Source of the DNA: Kiritimatiellia bacterium
GTDB taxonomy: Bacteria > Verrucomicrobiota > Kiritimatiellia > UBA8416 > YA12-FULL-48-11
Assembly (NCBI GenBank): GCA_028716365.1
Contig: JAQUPZ010000008.1
Location: 1-64,000, forward strand
Direction: 5' to 3'
Length of the DNA: 64,000 bases
Below are positions 28,501-35,143 of this stretch, one piece after another. The position numbers were made by a program, and so were the translations under genes. Position 1 is the first letter of the stretch, and every line of letters starts with the position of its first letter. Under the pieces are notes generated by a model. It saw nothing but the letters and a program-made list of their open reading frames with translations. It made no database searches and was not told the origin of the DNA.

Positions 28501-28528
28501 TTGGTTTATAAAAATTATTTTTTGACAT
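25511..28528 (-). CDS. Large secreted clan-A (GH42-like) glycosidase with N-terminal beta-sandwich
   Basis: 1005 aa with a signal peptide (FTALMMCVLGVSQAAES). Residues about 40-190 look like a carbohydrate-binding beta-sandwich (WCFDRPSEVVG...TVRMYSSADADLLDVYYGSSDGRW). About 190-310 is Ig-like. The barrel from about 330 has YIIYSGYTAEWQMWG with a candidate acid/base Glu near 475 and GKLWLDESDHRT with a candidate nucleophile Glu near 650. A trimerisation/amidotransferase-like domain follows (LPDYKLYVFLNAF, ATALFVYAPGYFG), then a beta C-domain, the order seen in GH42-type beta-galactosidases. Two ATGs (28528, 28501) both keep the signal; neither has a clear ribosome site. Convergent with the upstream oxidoreductase. 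Confidence 0.78.
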   Translation of the reverse strand: MSKNNFYKPMNQKIRKQFNSVAYFTALMMCVLGVSQAAESIEWCFDRPSEVVGTANIEYGRMANGVLAGSTTWDPYFSLRCPKEGFDAKQLTWLTVRMYSSADADLLDVYYGSSDGRWCLGGKLPIRKGWATYRLDLSKNNWRETTAGDVSKQWGGPAKRVNSLRLDPGNQADRWIVIDRVCIEPVQPGFVEGVTVEPRGTAKLKTLRTPKTVEAGDKLKVSAEFEVSVPDGLVKGTAFLRLRHGVVVMRFEEQQVTFNDKTIIVAAKFPVLRFWNPGKLTVEVGCYELDFTSNSAPAMAEVDFTNRRVGKVKPPVCELRPIGGDAAIFVNGKPMPGFMYLASGALHPDYHREAAQAGVHLYSDWFGTSRHGDMGHVAPDTYDYGEYDRYFGAILEIDPDAWFLPHIGMSGPLWWQKAHPDEMSLREDGVREPTSFASELWKRDMGDDLRKLIAHLRHAPYADRIIGYIIYSGYTAEWQMWGTWQPSRDDYSQPALRAFRAFLKSRYETDTKLRAAWADGKVTLDSAEMPRWSKRRPPGPQVLRDPKTERQAMDFYEFISNMTADAILHFARIAREATDGKALVGTYYAYLSAHGINQQDSGHLAARRVFDSPDIDFLMSPPNYWYRKPGEACTFMSATDSMRMRGKLWLDESDHRTFLTDLGSGYGRASTLEETLGVFWREFAEVLTKRAAVSWFDMGGGWFSHPGILADMDRAAVVMKQDLSRRKPFAPEIGVFVDPESFYWMRSTTANSALVLNQIVTMPQSGAPWDFCLLSDISDTRLPDYKLYVFLNAFRVDNARREAIISKLKRNNATALFVYAPGYFGPDGPSLDNMRALTGIRITKDDVEGAPQIVLDTNTPLVQGLNSSEPVGAKKQTVSPVFYADDPNVQVVGHLVGSQRAGLVVKQMDGWTSIYSAAMTLPPPLMRRIARQAGVHVWMETDDALYTDGQFAGLHAATDGVKILRLSEMFNITDVITGKRLARKVREISIPMKRSETVLLKLERQ

Positions 28529-28592
28529 GGACAGAAGACATAACCATTTTTATCTGAATATCAAAGTATATTTTCAGAAGATTTAAAGACTT

Positions 28593-28624
28593 GACCGGAT
28601 GCGGGTTCTTGACCAAATCCGGTC
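28593..28624. promoter_or_regulatory. Perfect 8-bp inverted repeat upstream of the DUF1080 pair
   Basis: GACCGGAT (28593-28600) and ATCCGGTC (28617-28624) are perfect inverted arms with a 16-base spacer. They end 49 bases before the first DUF1080 start and lie in the gap divergent from the GH-A gene. The arrangement suits an operator or leader hairpin; the binding protein is unknown. Confidence 0.45.
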
Positions 28625-28673
28625 TGCGTTTGGAGTTGCATTTCGCTAATGATCGCGGTATTGAAATAACCCC

Positions 28674-29276
28674 ATGAAAACAAAAATTACCTGCAGTTGT
28701 ATGGCGATCTTGTGTGTTCTCTCAATCCCGGTTTTTGCTGCTGACGAAGCCAAAGCTCCGGCAGCGGGCCAGCGTGTCGCGCTGTTCGACGGTAAAACCC
28801 TCGACGGCTGGGACATTATCAAGTGTGAAGCTGTCGTTGAAGACGGCAGCATCCTGATCAAGGCTGGAAATGGCGTCGTCCAGACAAAAAAGAAATACAG
28901 TGATTTCATCATCGAATTCGAATGGAAAGCTCTGAAAGTTGACAAATGGGACAGCGGCGTTTATTTCCGTTATGAATCAATCCCGGAAAACAAGCCGTGG
29001 CCTAATCGTTACCAGGCAAACCTCAGAAAGGGTGACGAGGGTAATGTCGGCGGATTAAAAAATGCAAAGGGACAAGGACTTTTTAAGAATGGTGAATGGA
29101 ATTCTTTTAAAATGACTGTACGTGGTACAACAGCCGAAATGGAAATGAATGGCAAGCCGTCATGGAAAGCTGATGGGCTTGAAGGTCCGAAGGAAGGATT
29201 CATCTGCCTGCAGGCGGAAGTTCCCGGCGGCGGACAATGTCTCTTCCGAAACATCTATATTACCGAATTAAAGTAA
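28674..29276 (+). CDS. Exported DUF1080 (3-keto-disaccharide hydrolase/lyase family) protein, copy 1
   Basis: 200 aa. A signal peptide (MKTKITCSCMAILCVLSIPVFAAD) precedes a single concanavalin-like DUF1080 domain: VALFDGKTLDGWD, FIIEFEWKALKVDKWDSGVYFRYE and the C-terminal GPKEGFICLQ...FRNIYITELK. DUF1080 members act on 3-keto-glycosides made by Gfo/Idh oxidoreductases, or serve as binding modules. The following gene is a near copy starting 4 bases after this stop. The first 40 bases of both coding sequences are almost identical, implying a recent tandem duplication. No strong ribosome site is visible. Confidence 0.9.
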   Translation: MKTKITCSCMAILCVLSIPVFAADEAKAPAAGQRVALFDGKTLDGWDIIKCEAVVEDGSILIKAGNGVVQTKKKYSDFIIEFEWKALKVDKWDSGVYFRYESIPENKPWPNRYQANLRKGDEGNVGGLKNAKGQGLFKNGEWNSFKMTVRGTTAEMEMNGKPSWKADGLEGPKEGFICLQAEVPGGGQCLFRNIYITELK

Positions 29277-29280
29277 TCCT

Positions 29281-29886
29281 ATGAAAACAAAAATTACCTG
29301 CAGTTGTATGGCGATCTTGTTTGTTCTCTCAATCCCTGCTTTTGCTGCTGACAAAGTCAAAGTTCCGGCAGCGGGCCAGCGCGTCGCGCTGTTTGACGGT
29401 AAAACCCTTGACGGATGGGACATCTTGAAGTGTGAAGCTGTCGTTGAAGACGGCTGTATCCGGCTCAAGGCTGGAAATGGAGTTGTTCAGACCAAGAAGA
29501 AGTACAATAGCGACTTTGTCATCGAATTCGAGTGGAAAGCTCTGAGAGAAGACAGATGGGACAGTGGTGTTTTTTTCCGTTATGAATCGGCCCCTGAAAG
29601 CAGACCTTGGCCAAGCCGTTACGAGGTAAATGTGAGAAAGGGCGATGAGGGTAACGTCGCTGGATTGAACGGCGCAAAGTGCCAGGGACTTTTCAAAAAA
29701 GGCGAATGGAACACCTTCAAACTGACTGCCCGCGGCACAACTGCCGAGTTGGAAATCAACGGCAAGCCCGCATGGAAAGTCGATGGACTTGCGGGGCCGA
29801 AAGAGGGTTTCATAGGTCTTCAGGCTGAAGTACCAAGCGGCGGACAGTGCCTCTTCCGCAACATCTATATTACTGAACTGAAGTAA
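29281..29886 (+). CDS. Exported DUF1080 protein, copy 2 (tandem paralogue)
   Basis: 201 aa, about 80% identical by eye to copy 1, with one inserted Asn (KKKYNSD). The signal peptide, FDGKTLDGWD core and terminal FRNIYITELK are conserved. Differences concentrate in the middle (KVDKW to REDRW, ENKPWPNRYQANL to ESRPWPSRYEVNV), which may touch the substrate. The start is only 4 bp from the copy 1 stop, so translation is probably coupled. Paired duplicates suggest either dosage or two anomeric or linkage specificities. Confidence 0.9.
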   Translation: MKTKITCSCMAILFVLSIPAFAADKVKVPAAGQRVALFDGKTLDGWDILKCEAVVEDGCIRLKAGNGVVQTKKKYNSDFVIEFEWKALREDRWDSGVFFRYESAPESRPWPSRYEVNVRKGDEGNVAGLNGAKCQGLFKKGEWNTFKLTARGTTAELEINGKPAWKVDGLAGPKEGFIGLQAEVPSGGQCLFRNIYITELK

Positions 29887-29920
29887 TAGAAAAGACAGTG
29901 TATTGTCCAAAATAAAAAGA

Positions 29921-30004
29921 GAGATTCTTCCGGGCAAAAGCCCATCAGAATGACCTTTTCCTGATGGTTCTGATGTTGTCATTCCGAGCGAAGAGAGGAA
30001 TCTC
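29921..30004. repeat. 84-bp nested palindromic element (MITE- or REP-like)
   Basis: Terminal arms GAGATTC (29921-29927) and GAATCTC (29998-30004) enclose a second pair, TCAGAA (29945-29950) and TTCTGA (29968-29973), and a perfect small hairpin GGGC-AAAA-GCCC (29932-29943). The right half (GTCATTCCGAGCGAAGAGAG) resembles a motif common in dispersed bacterial palindromes. It fills most of the 178-bp gap between two convergent genes. Confidence 0.6.
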
Positions 30005-30064
30005 GGTTTGGGAAAAACGCCGAAGATATCTTTTATCGATTCGCTTTGTCTTCGTTTTTCCTTG

Positions 30065-30790
30065 TCATCTTTCCGAAACAAGAGGCCCCCAGATTTTCTG
30101 GAGAAGTTCGTATGTTTCAGGTTCTTCAGTCTTCAATTCTCCACGGTTGAAAGGAAAGAAATCATTCATTCCGAAATATGCCTCTGTCATCTCGGCAAAG
30201 AATTCTTTGTGATTGAGTAACGCATAATGTTTCTTCTTCCCACCTGCAATAAACAGAACCGAGTCCCCATGTCCACTTGCCTTGTAACGTTCATACGCCT
30301 GTTTGATATCGCCGTTCGCAAAACCCAGTACCTGGTCGTTATAGGCATGGGCAAGTTCATGCATCACACACCAGGGCTGTTCACTATTGTGCCGCGCATT
30401 GGCAAAATTTGAAGCCAGCGGAATGTGAACACACTTTTCAAGGTCACGTGCATAACCATGTCCCTCAAGCCAGCCGGCTGATGGATGATACTGTGCCGGT
30501 TTCAATTTCCCATGATCAAGATCGAGAACGATCACAACTTTCTGCAGTTTTTCCAGGCTATTGGATGAAACCACGGATCTGATATTGGCGAGCTGGGCCT
30601 CCAGCAACTGCAATGCCCTTTCTCCAACCTTATTATTGGATTGCAGCAGCCTGTCATCCACTTTTACCAGCCAGCCTTCGATACGCCGCTCTGTCCTTTT
30701 TCCCGGCTTGGGCAGAAGGTCCTTCTCATCAGCGGCATGGGAAAAAGAAATAAAAAGACACAAAAAAATAAAAATACGCATAAACATCAT
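30065..30790 (-). CDS. Exported HELAH zinc metallopeptidase-like protein (lethal-factor-related fold)
   Basis: 241 aa. A short signal peptide (MRIFIFLCLFISFSHAAD) is followed by a domain with the zinc motif HELAHAYND at 144-152 and a downstream glutamate cluster (NHKEFFAEMTEAYFG, 193-207) in the place of the third ligand. This arrangement resembles anthrax-lethal-factor-type M34/ATLF peptidases found as small secreted proteins in PVC bacteria. ADARHNS-type substrates are unknown. Three in-frame ATGs (30790, 30787, 30781) are possible. A REP copy lies 12 bases upstream of the start. Function as a protease is inferred from the motif. Confidence 0.75.
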   Translation of the reverse strand: MMFMRIFIFLCLFISFSHAADEKDLLPKPGKRTERRIEGWLVKVDDRLLQSNNKVGERALQLLEAQLANIRSVVSSNSLEKLQKVVIVLDLDHGKLKPAQYHPSAGWLEGHGYARDLEKCVHIPLASNFANARHNSEQPWCVMHELAHAYNDQVLGFANGDIKQAYERYKASGHGDSVLFIAGGKKKHYALLNHKEFFAEMTEAYFGMNDFFPFNRGELKTEEPETYELLQKIWGPLVSER

Positions 30791-30802
30791 ATTATATTAC
30801 GC

Positions 30803-30841
30803 TCATTTCTACACGGCGCGCCCAGCGGTCGCGCCCTACCA
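30803..30841. repeat. REP-like repeat, copy 1 (39 bp, direct)
   Basis: This 39-bp stretch is identical, in the same orientation, to 31361-31399. The two copies bracket the RAYT transposase gene. It contains the GC-rich core GGCGCGCCCAGCGGTCGCGC. Its 3' end forms the left arm of a hairpin with 30850-30859. Confidence 0.93.
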
Positions 30842-30859
30842 GCCATACATGGTAGGGCG
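30832..30859. repeat. REP hairpin: inverted arms at the end of repeat copy 1
   Basis: CGCCCTACCA (30832-30841) and TGGTAGGGCG (30850-30859) are perfect 10-bp arms with an 8-base loop. Beyond them GCGGTCGCG (left) and CGCGACCGC (right, about 30868-30876) can extend the pairing. This is the structure RAYT enzymes recognise in REP/BIME elements. Confidence 0.85.
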
Positions 30860-30914
30860 TGTCGCGCCGCGACCGCCGCTCTCCTCTGGCGGATCCAACA
30901 CCCCACCTTACCAA

Positions 30915-31364
30915 TTAAGAACTTTCATAAACATAATTCCAATTCTCAGGTTTCTCCACCAGATTCTTCCTGACAGGATTCATCCTGATATAGAAAGCCT
31001 TCTCTTCATAACTTTCGTCCGACCTTAACCGATGGTCGAAAAAATCACGCTGCCAGAAAACACCCATCTGTTTCGCGGTATATTCCTTCCATTTTGATAT
31101 GGTCTGTTTCATTGCCTTATCCACAGGAAAAGAAAGCAATCCATGCAGATGATCAGGCATCAACAGAAAAAGGTATATAAACCAGTCACCCCTTTCCTGA
31201 CGAAACCTGACCGATTCAAATATTTTCTCCGCCACATCAACATAACAAAGCTGATTTTTCCCCTTGTTCCTACAACAAATAGTAATGAAAAATATTGCCC
31301 GGTCGTTTATCCACGGCGGTCTTCCGTGCGGTAATTTCTTTCGAAATGGTAATGTTTTGTTCAT
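30915..31364 (-). CDS. REP-associated tyrosine transposase (RAYT, Y1/IS200-like)
   Basis: 149 aa. HUH motif HLH at 72-74 (MPDHLHGLL) and candidate catalytic Tyr125 in AFYIRMNPVRKNLV, the RAYT signature, with the closing W-Y pair (NWNYVYESS). The N-terminal GRPPWINDRAIFFITICC strand is typical. RAYTs are domesticated single-strand transposases that move REP palindromes. The start at 31364 falls inside repeat copy 2; a longer frame to 31433 would translate the repeat itself and is unlikely. Identical 39-bp repeats lie on both sides. The catalytic residues are intact, so it may be active. Confidence 0.92.
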   Translation of the reverse strand: MNKTLPFRKKLPHGRPPWINDRAIFFITICCRNKGKNQLCYVDVAEKIFESVRFRQERGDWFIYLFLLMPDHLHGLLSFPVDKAMKQTISKWKEYTAKQMGVFWQRDFFDHRLRSDESYEEKAFYIRMNPVRKNLVEKPENWNYVYESS

Positions 31365-31399
31365 TTCTACACGGCGCGCCCAGCGGTCGCGCCCTACCA
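31361..31399. repeat. REP-like repeat, copy 2 (39 bp, direct), overlapping the RAYT start codon
   Basis: Identical over 39 bases to 30803-30841. The RAYT start codon (31362-31364, minus strand) lies within its first four bases, so the repeat forms the transposase gene's immediate upstream region. The flank differs from copy 1 after 31400, though a CGTGTCGCGC segment recurs at 31458-31467 as at 30858-30867. Confidence 0.93.
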
Positions 31400-31549
31400 A
31401 TTTAATTCCGCGACTAGCCCTATTGATTCTCATTCAATATAATTTCTTATGGCAGAACGTGTCGCGCTCTTAAAAACTTCACAATATCCAGTGTTTGAGG
31501 TTTGTCAAGGTTTGGAGTGCGATATATCATGTTACGCAAATTCCAAAAC

Positions 31550-31557
31550 GGGGGGGG
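31550..31557. repeat. Homopolymeric G8 tract near the PHP-protein start
   Basis: Eight consecutive G lie 7 bases before the ATG at 31565. From that start the tract is leader and may serve as an odd ribosome site. From an upstream in-frame ATG (31529) it is coding, and slippage would switch the frame. Confidence 0.8.
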
Positions 31558-31564
31558 CAGAAAG

Positions 31565-32554
31565 ATGACAAAGAACTCTCACATGAAAAAATATTATCAG
31601 GGATTCGGCAGAATGGTTTTTCTCGGTTTAGTTGCTGTCTTAATCGCGATTCCGGGAATATTACGAAGCATGGCAGGAGAGCTTGTCAACCCATTCTCCA
31701 CCGAGGGAAACTGGTACAAGGCGGCCCTCCATGTACATACCAAAACATCGGATGGCGATACCAATATTCTCGCAAGGATAAAACAATACCGGGATTTAGG
31801 TTTTCACGTCGTGGCAGTTACGGACCACTGGAAGACAAATAATATCGACGGAATGTCCGACAAGGACTTTCTTGTGATCAGGGCAATGGAAGCTCACCCG
31901 AAAAGCAATCACGAGATGACCAACCATTTTGTCTGCCTGAATCTTCCCGAAGGTTTTGAAATCACAAAAAGCACAAAGGCCCAGAAAATAATAAACATGG
32001 TAAACGAGGCCGGGGGCGGCGTGATATATGCACATCCTTACTGGCTGGCACATACAATTAACGATCTAACTTCAGTCAAGGGATACATGGGCATCGAGGT
32101 TTATAATGGTGTATGCGACATAATGATAGACAAGGGATATGGCAATGTTCACTGGGACCAGTTGCTTAACAAGGGGCTGATTGTTCCCGCCGTAGCAACG
32201 GATGATATACACAAAAGTAAAAATATTGGTCTTGGATGGACGATGATAAAAGCCAGGGAACTAAACACCAACGAGATTATTAATGCTTTAAAGACCGGAT
32301 GTTATTACGCGTCGTGTGGACCGGTCATAGAAGACTTCAAGATTGAAAACGGCGTCGCGAGTATAAAATGTTCACCTGTGACTCAGATTTGCTTTGGAGC
32401 ACAGACAGCCATCGGCCGGAAATTCTGTGCGGAAGACGGCAAATTGCTGACGACAGCAGAGTGGAAGATGACAAAGAAATGCAGATTTGTCCGGGCAGAA
32501 GTAGTTGATGAAAATGGAAAACATGCATGGACCAATCCAATTATTCCGAAATAA
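31565..32554 (+). CDS. Membrane-anchored or exported PHP-domain metallohydrolase (CehA/McbA-like)
   Basis: 329 aa. The N-terminal segment (MVFLGLVAVLIAIPGILRSMAGE) is a signal or anchor. A PHP domain follows: AALHVHTKTSDGDTN near 53-67 (HxH metal site), VVAVTDHWK, VIRAMEAHP, GGGVIYAHPYW and VPAVATDDIHKS supply the conserved His/Asp ligands. The C-terminal 80 residues form a small beta domain. CehA/McbA-type PHP proteins hydrolyse phosphate or carbamate esters outside the cytosol; the substrate here is unknown. ATG 31565 is preferred (poly-G and AGAAAG nearby); ATG 31529 with GGAG upstream is a real alternative, and 31583 is possible. Followed by a terminator. Confidence 0.82.
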   Translation: MTKNSHMKKYYQGFGRMVFLGLVAVLIAIPGILRSMAGELVNPFSTEGNWYKAALHVHTKTSDGDTNILARIKQYRDLGFHVVAVTDHWKTNNIDGMSDKDFLVIRAMEAHPKSNHEMTNHFVCLNLPEGFEITKSTKAQKIINMVNEAGGGVIYAHPYWLAHTINDLTSVKGYMGIEVYNGVCDIMIDKGYGNVHWDQLLNKGLIVPAVATDDIHKSKNIGLGWTMIKARELNTNEIINALKTGCYYASCGPVIEDFKIENGVASIKCSPVTQICFGAQTAIGRKFCAEDGKLLTTAEWKMTKKCRFVRAEVVDENGKHAWTNPIIPK

Positions 32555-32594
32555 AAAGGCCCAAAGAAGAAATCATCATCTCCGGGCCTTTTTT
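32553..32594. terminator. Bidirectional rho-independent terminator
   Basis: AAAAAGGCCC (32553-32562) pairs with GGGCCTTTTT (32584-32593) through 10 bp with a 21-base loop and an extra T on the right. A-rich left and T-rich right arms allow termination of both convergent genes, the PHP gene on the plus strand (its stop overlaps the stem) and the TIM-barrel lipoprotein gene on the minus strand. Confidence 0.85.
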
Positions 32595-32614
32595 AAAATA
32601 AGAATTATTCAACC

Positions 32615-33631
32615 TTACCGGGCTTTTTCAAGAATCTTACGGATGTGGGCAACATCCCTTTGTAAAACTGCAACACGTTCGGCTTCGGTTTTGCATTTAC
32701 CGACAGATTCGTCTTCAATGCAGATACTGCCTTTGTACCCGGCCTTGGCAAGTATTCCGACGACCTTGGCTATATCGATATCACCCTCTTCAAGAGGACA
32801 ATTATACTTCCCGTATTCCCATCCCGCCTCACGCATGATCTCGCGCTGTTCCACTGGATAATTTATGTTTTTGACATGCGTGTGTTTTGCGTAAGGGGCA
32901 AGAGTACGCAATATACCGTAAACTTCAGACAGCGGGTAACCGCGCCAGTAGAAATTGCCGGTATCAAGGGTTGAACCAAGCCGGTCTGAGCCAACCAACT
33001 GATATACATTCAACAGAAACGCAAGGTTGTTACCCTGGAAACCGTGATTTTCAATACCCAGAGTTATCCTGGAATTGGCAGTCTTTTTCAACGCTCCACC
33101 CAGTCCCTCGGCAAATATCTGGACACGTTCATCAAAATTAAGTTTTTTCTCCTTAGACATGGCAGAGTCGATACGCACGGCGCTTGACCCCAGCAGTCCG
33201 GCAATTTCAATTGAACGCGCGATAAAGTTTATGTTTGATTCCATATTACCACTGCTGAAATCACAGGCGGTCAACACGGCGTAAATTTTTATGCCCAGTT
33301 TTTCCGCATTCTGGCGAAAAGCTTTTGCGTCATCATCGGATTTAAGAATAATTCTTGTATCTGAATCAAGCGCACGAACGCCGTAATCGCGACCCAGATT
33401 CACTTCTACAGTATCAACACCCAAAGTACGCAATCCCTCGATTGAGGTCGGGAAATTATTTTTCCCCAGAAACACGTCACGAATACAGAGAAACATGCCG
33501 GACGGATATTTTGTTTTCGAATAAGAAACACACGATGACTTTGTCAGCGATGTACAAGACGAACCAATTACTGCAATGGAAAGAACAACCGCAAGAACCC
33601 TTGTGATTGTGAACAGTTTGTGTTTATACAT
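32615..33631 (-). CDS. Exported sugar-phosphate-isomerase/epimerase-like TIM-barrel lipoprotein
   Basis: 338 aa. A lipoprotein signal with lipobox VIGSSC places it at the envelope. The rest matches the AP-endonuclease-2/xylose-isomerase-like barrel: TSIEGLRTLGVDTVEVNLGRDYG, ITLGIENHGFQG (metal-ligand Glu and His), GSTLDTGNFYWRG (Asp), HTHVKNINY (His) and GSICIEDESVG (Glu). In Bacteroides-type keto-sugar loci, homologues work next to Gfo/Idh and DUF1080 proteins on 3-keto intermediates. A role here is inferred from that context. GAGGAG lies upstream of the ATG at 33631. Confidence 0.87.
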   Translation of the reverse strand: MYKHKLFTITRVLAVVLSIAVIGSSCTSLTKSSCVSYSKTKYPSGMFLCIRDVFLGKNNFPTSIEGLRTLGVDTVEVNLGRDYGVRALDSDTRIILKSDDDAKAFRQNAEKLGIKIYAVLTACDFSSGNMESNINFIARSIEIAGLLGSSAVRIDSAMSKEKKLNFDERVQIFAEGLGGALKKTANSRITLGIENHGFQGNNLAFLLNVYQLVGSDRLGSTLDTGNFYWRGYPLSEVYGILRTLAPYAKHTHVKNINYPVEQREIMREAGWEYGKYNCPLEEGDIDIAKVVGILAKAGYKGSICIEDESVGKCKTEAERVAVLQRDVAHIRKILEKAR

Positions 33632-33758
33632 TTTGACAATTCTCCTCTTGATTGTTTAGTGATTACTTACCTGCAATTAATTGACCTCCAGCAAGATGTC
33701 ACAATCCTCATGAAACCGCAAACAGAATACAAAGATTCCATAGCTATTTGAGGAAATA

Positions 33759-34943
33759 TTATTCTGCTGTCATGAACTTCACACAAACGGGAGTACCAAC
33801 TTCGAACTCCTGTCCCGTGGGTGTGAGTTTTCCGGTCGTTGCATCGACCTTGAAGACAACTATGTTATTCGAATCTTGGTTGGCCGCAATAAGCCAGTTA
33901 CCTGACGGATGGATGCCGAAATTCCGCGGTATTTTACCTTTTACAGATGTAGTTTCTATATACGTCAACTTGCCCGTGGCCTGATCAACACTGAACAAAG
34001 CAATACTGTCATGTCCACGATTGGAACCATAGACAAACTTGCCGGACGGATGAACCTGTACTTCAGCGGTGTGACTTGTGTTTGTGAAACCGGCGGGCAG
34101 CGTCGAAATGGTCTGCACCTCTTTGAATGCACCACAATCAGAATCAAAACTGAATGCAGTCACCGTATTACCCATTTCATTGATCACATAGGCAAACTTG
34201 CTGCTGGGATGAAAAGCAAAGTGACGCGGACCAGCGGCCGGAGGTGTGGCGGCAAAAGGCGGGTTGTTCGGGACAAGGGTACCTTTGTCCTGATCAAACT
34301 TATATATCATTACCTTATCAAGCCCGAGATCGGCAACAACTGCAAACCTGTTATCGGGCGAAAGATTGATTGAATGTGCGTGCGGCCCTTTCTGGCGACG
34401 CTGATCCGGGCCGCTTCCTTCATGTTGTACGAAACCGGTTGATTCTCCCAGGTTACCATCTTCCTTGATGGCAAATGCCGCCGCACTACCACCACCGTAA
34501 TTGGCAACCAGAGCATATTTACCGGTCTTATCAACAAATACATGGCAAGGACCGGTACCTTTTGAAGCAACTTGATTCAATAACGTGAGTTTGCCTGTTG
34601 TCGGGTCAATTTTAAATGCACTGACTGCACCGGCCTTTTTGCCGTCAAATTGACTAATTTCTCCTATCGCATATAGATAACGGTGGGTCGGATGAACGGC
34701 GACAAAAGAGGGATTGGTGGTTTCGCCGGCAAGTTCCGGCTTGGTCAGTGTTCCGGTGGAAGAATCAAAACGGGCCACATAGATACCTTTGCTTAATCCT
34801 TTTCTCGTATAGGTTCCGAAATAAACAAAATCAGACTTTTCAGCAGCCTGAATAAACGGCGCAAAAACGAATACCAGCAACGCATAAACGGAAATGAAAG
34901 ACAGAAAATAGTTTCTTAGAGACAAACCTGATGAAATTCTCAT
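33759..34943 (-). CDS. Exported lactonase-family beta-propeller (6-phosphogluconolactonase-like)
   Basis: 394 aa. The start at 34943 is set by AGGAGG 7 bases upstream; the frame continues 48 codons further without a signal. The signal peptide is FLSFISVYALLVFVFAPFIQAAE. Seven-bladed propeller repeats of the PF10282 lactonase family follow (FGTYTRKGLSKGIYVARFD, GPCHVFVDKTGKYALVANYGGGS, GPRHFAFHPSSKFAYVINE, HPSGKFVYGSNRGHDSI, NFGIHPSGNWLIAANQDSN). Family members open sugar lactones. The export signal means it would act on periplasmic lactones rather than in the pentose phosphate pathway, possibly those made by the neighbouring exported oxidoreductases. Confidence 0.9.
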   Translation of the reverse strand: MRISSGLSLRNYFLSFISVYALLVFVFAPFIQAAEKSDFVYFGTYTRKGLSKGIYVARFDSSTGTLTKPELAGETTNPSFVAVHPTHRYLYAIGEISQFDGKKAGAVSAFKIDPTTGKLTLLNQVASKGTGPCHVFVDKTGKYALVANYGGGSAAAFAIKEDGNLGESTGFVQHEGSGPDQRRQKGPHAHSINLSPDNRFAVVADLGLDKVMIYKFDQDKGTLVPNNPPFAATPPAAGPRHFAFHPSSKFAYVINEMGNTVTAFSFDSDCGAFKEVQTISTLPAGFTNTSHTAEVQVHPSGKFVYGSNRGHDSIALFSVDQATGKLTYIETTSVKGKIPRNFGIHPSGNWLIAANQDSNNIVVFKVDATTGKLTPTGQEFEVGTPVCVKFMTAE

Positions 34944-35143
34944 TGCAGACCTCCTAAATGTGAACTGGTTTAGAATTGATGTGACACTTTTTAACAGGTT
35001 GGGATGGATAATGTAAAGGCTGATCACTTTTTCTTTCAAGATCACGACAAAGAAAAAAAGAGTCGATTTTGGATCTGTTTGATGCAATATTCCAAATACT
35101 TAAAACAGTTAATTTGCTTTCACAATAACGGAGATAGACCGCT

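Noticed and set aside
31365..31433. 23-codon N-terminal extension of the RAYT protein
   Set aside because: It would translate the REP repeat itself, and RAYT proteins begin near the GRPxW strand.
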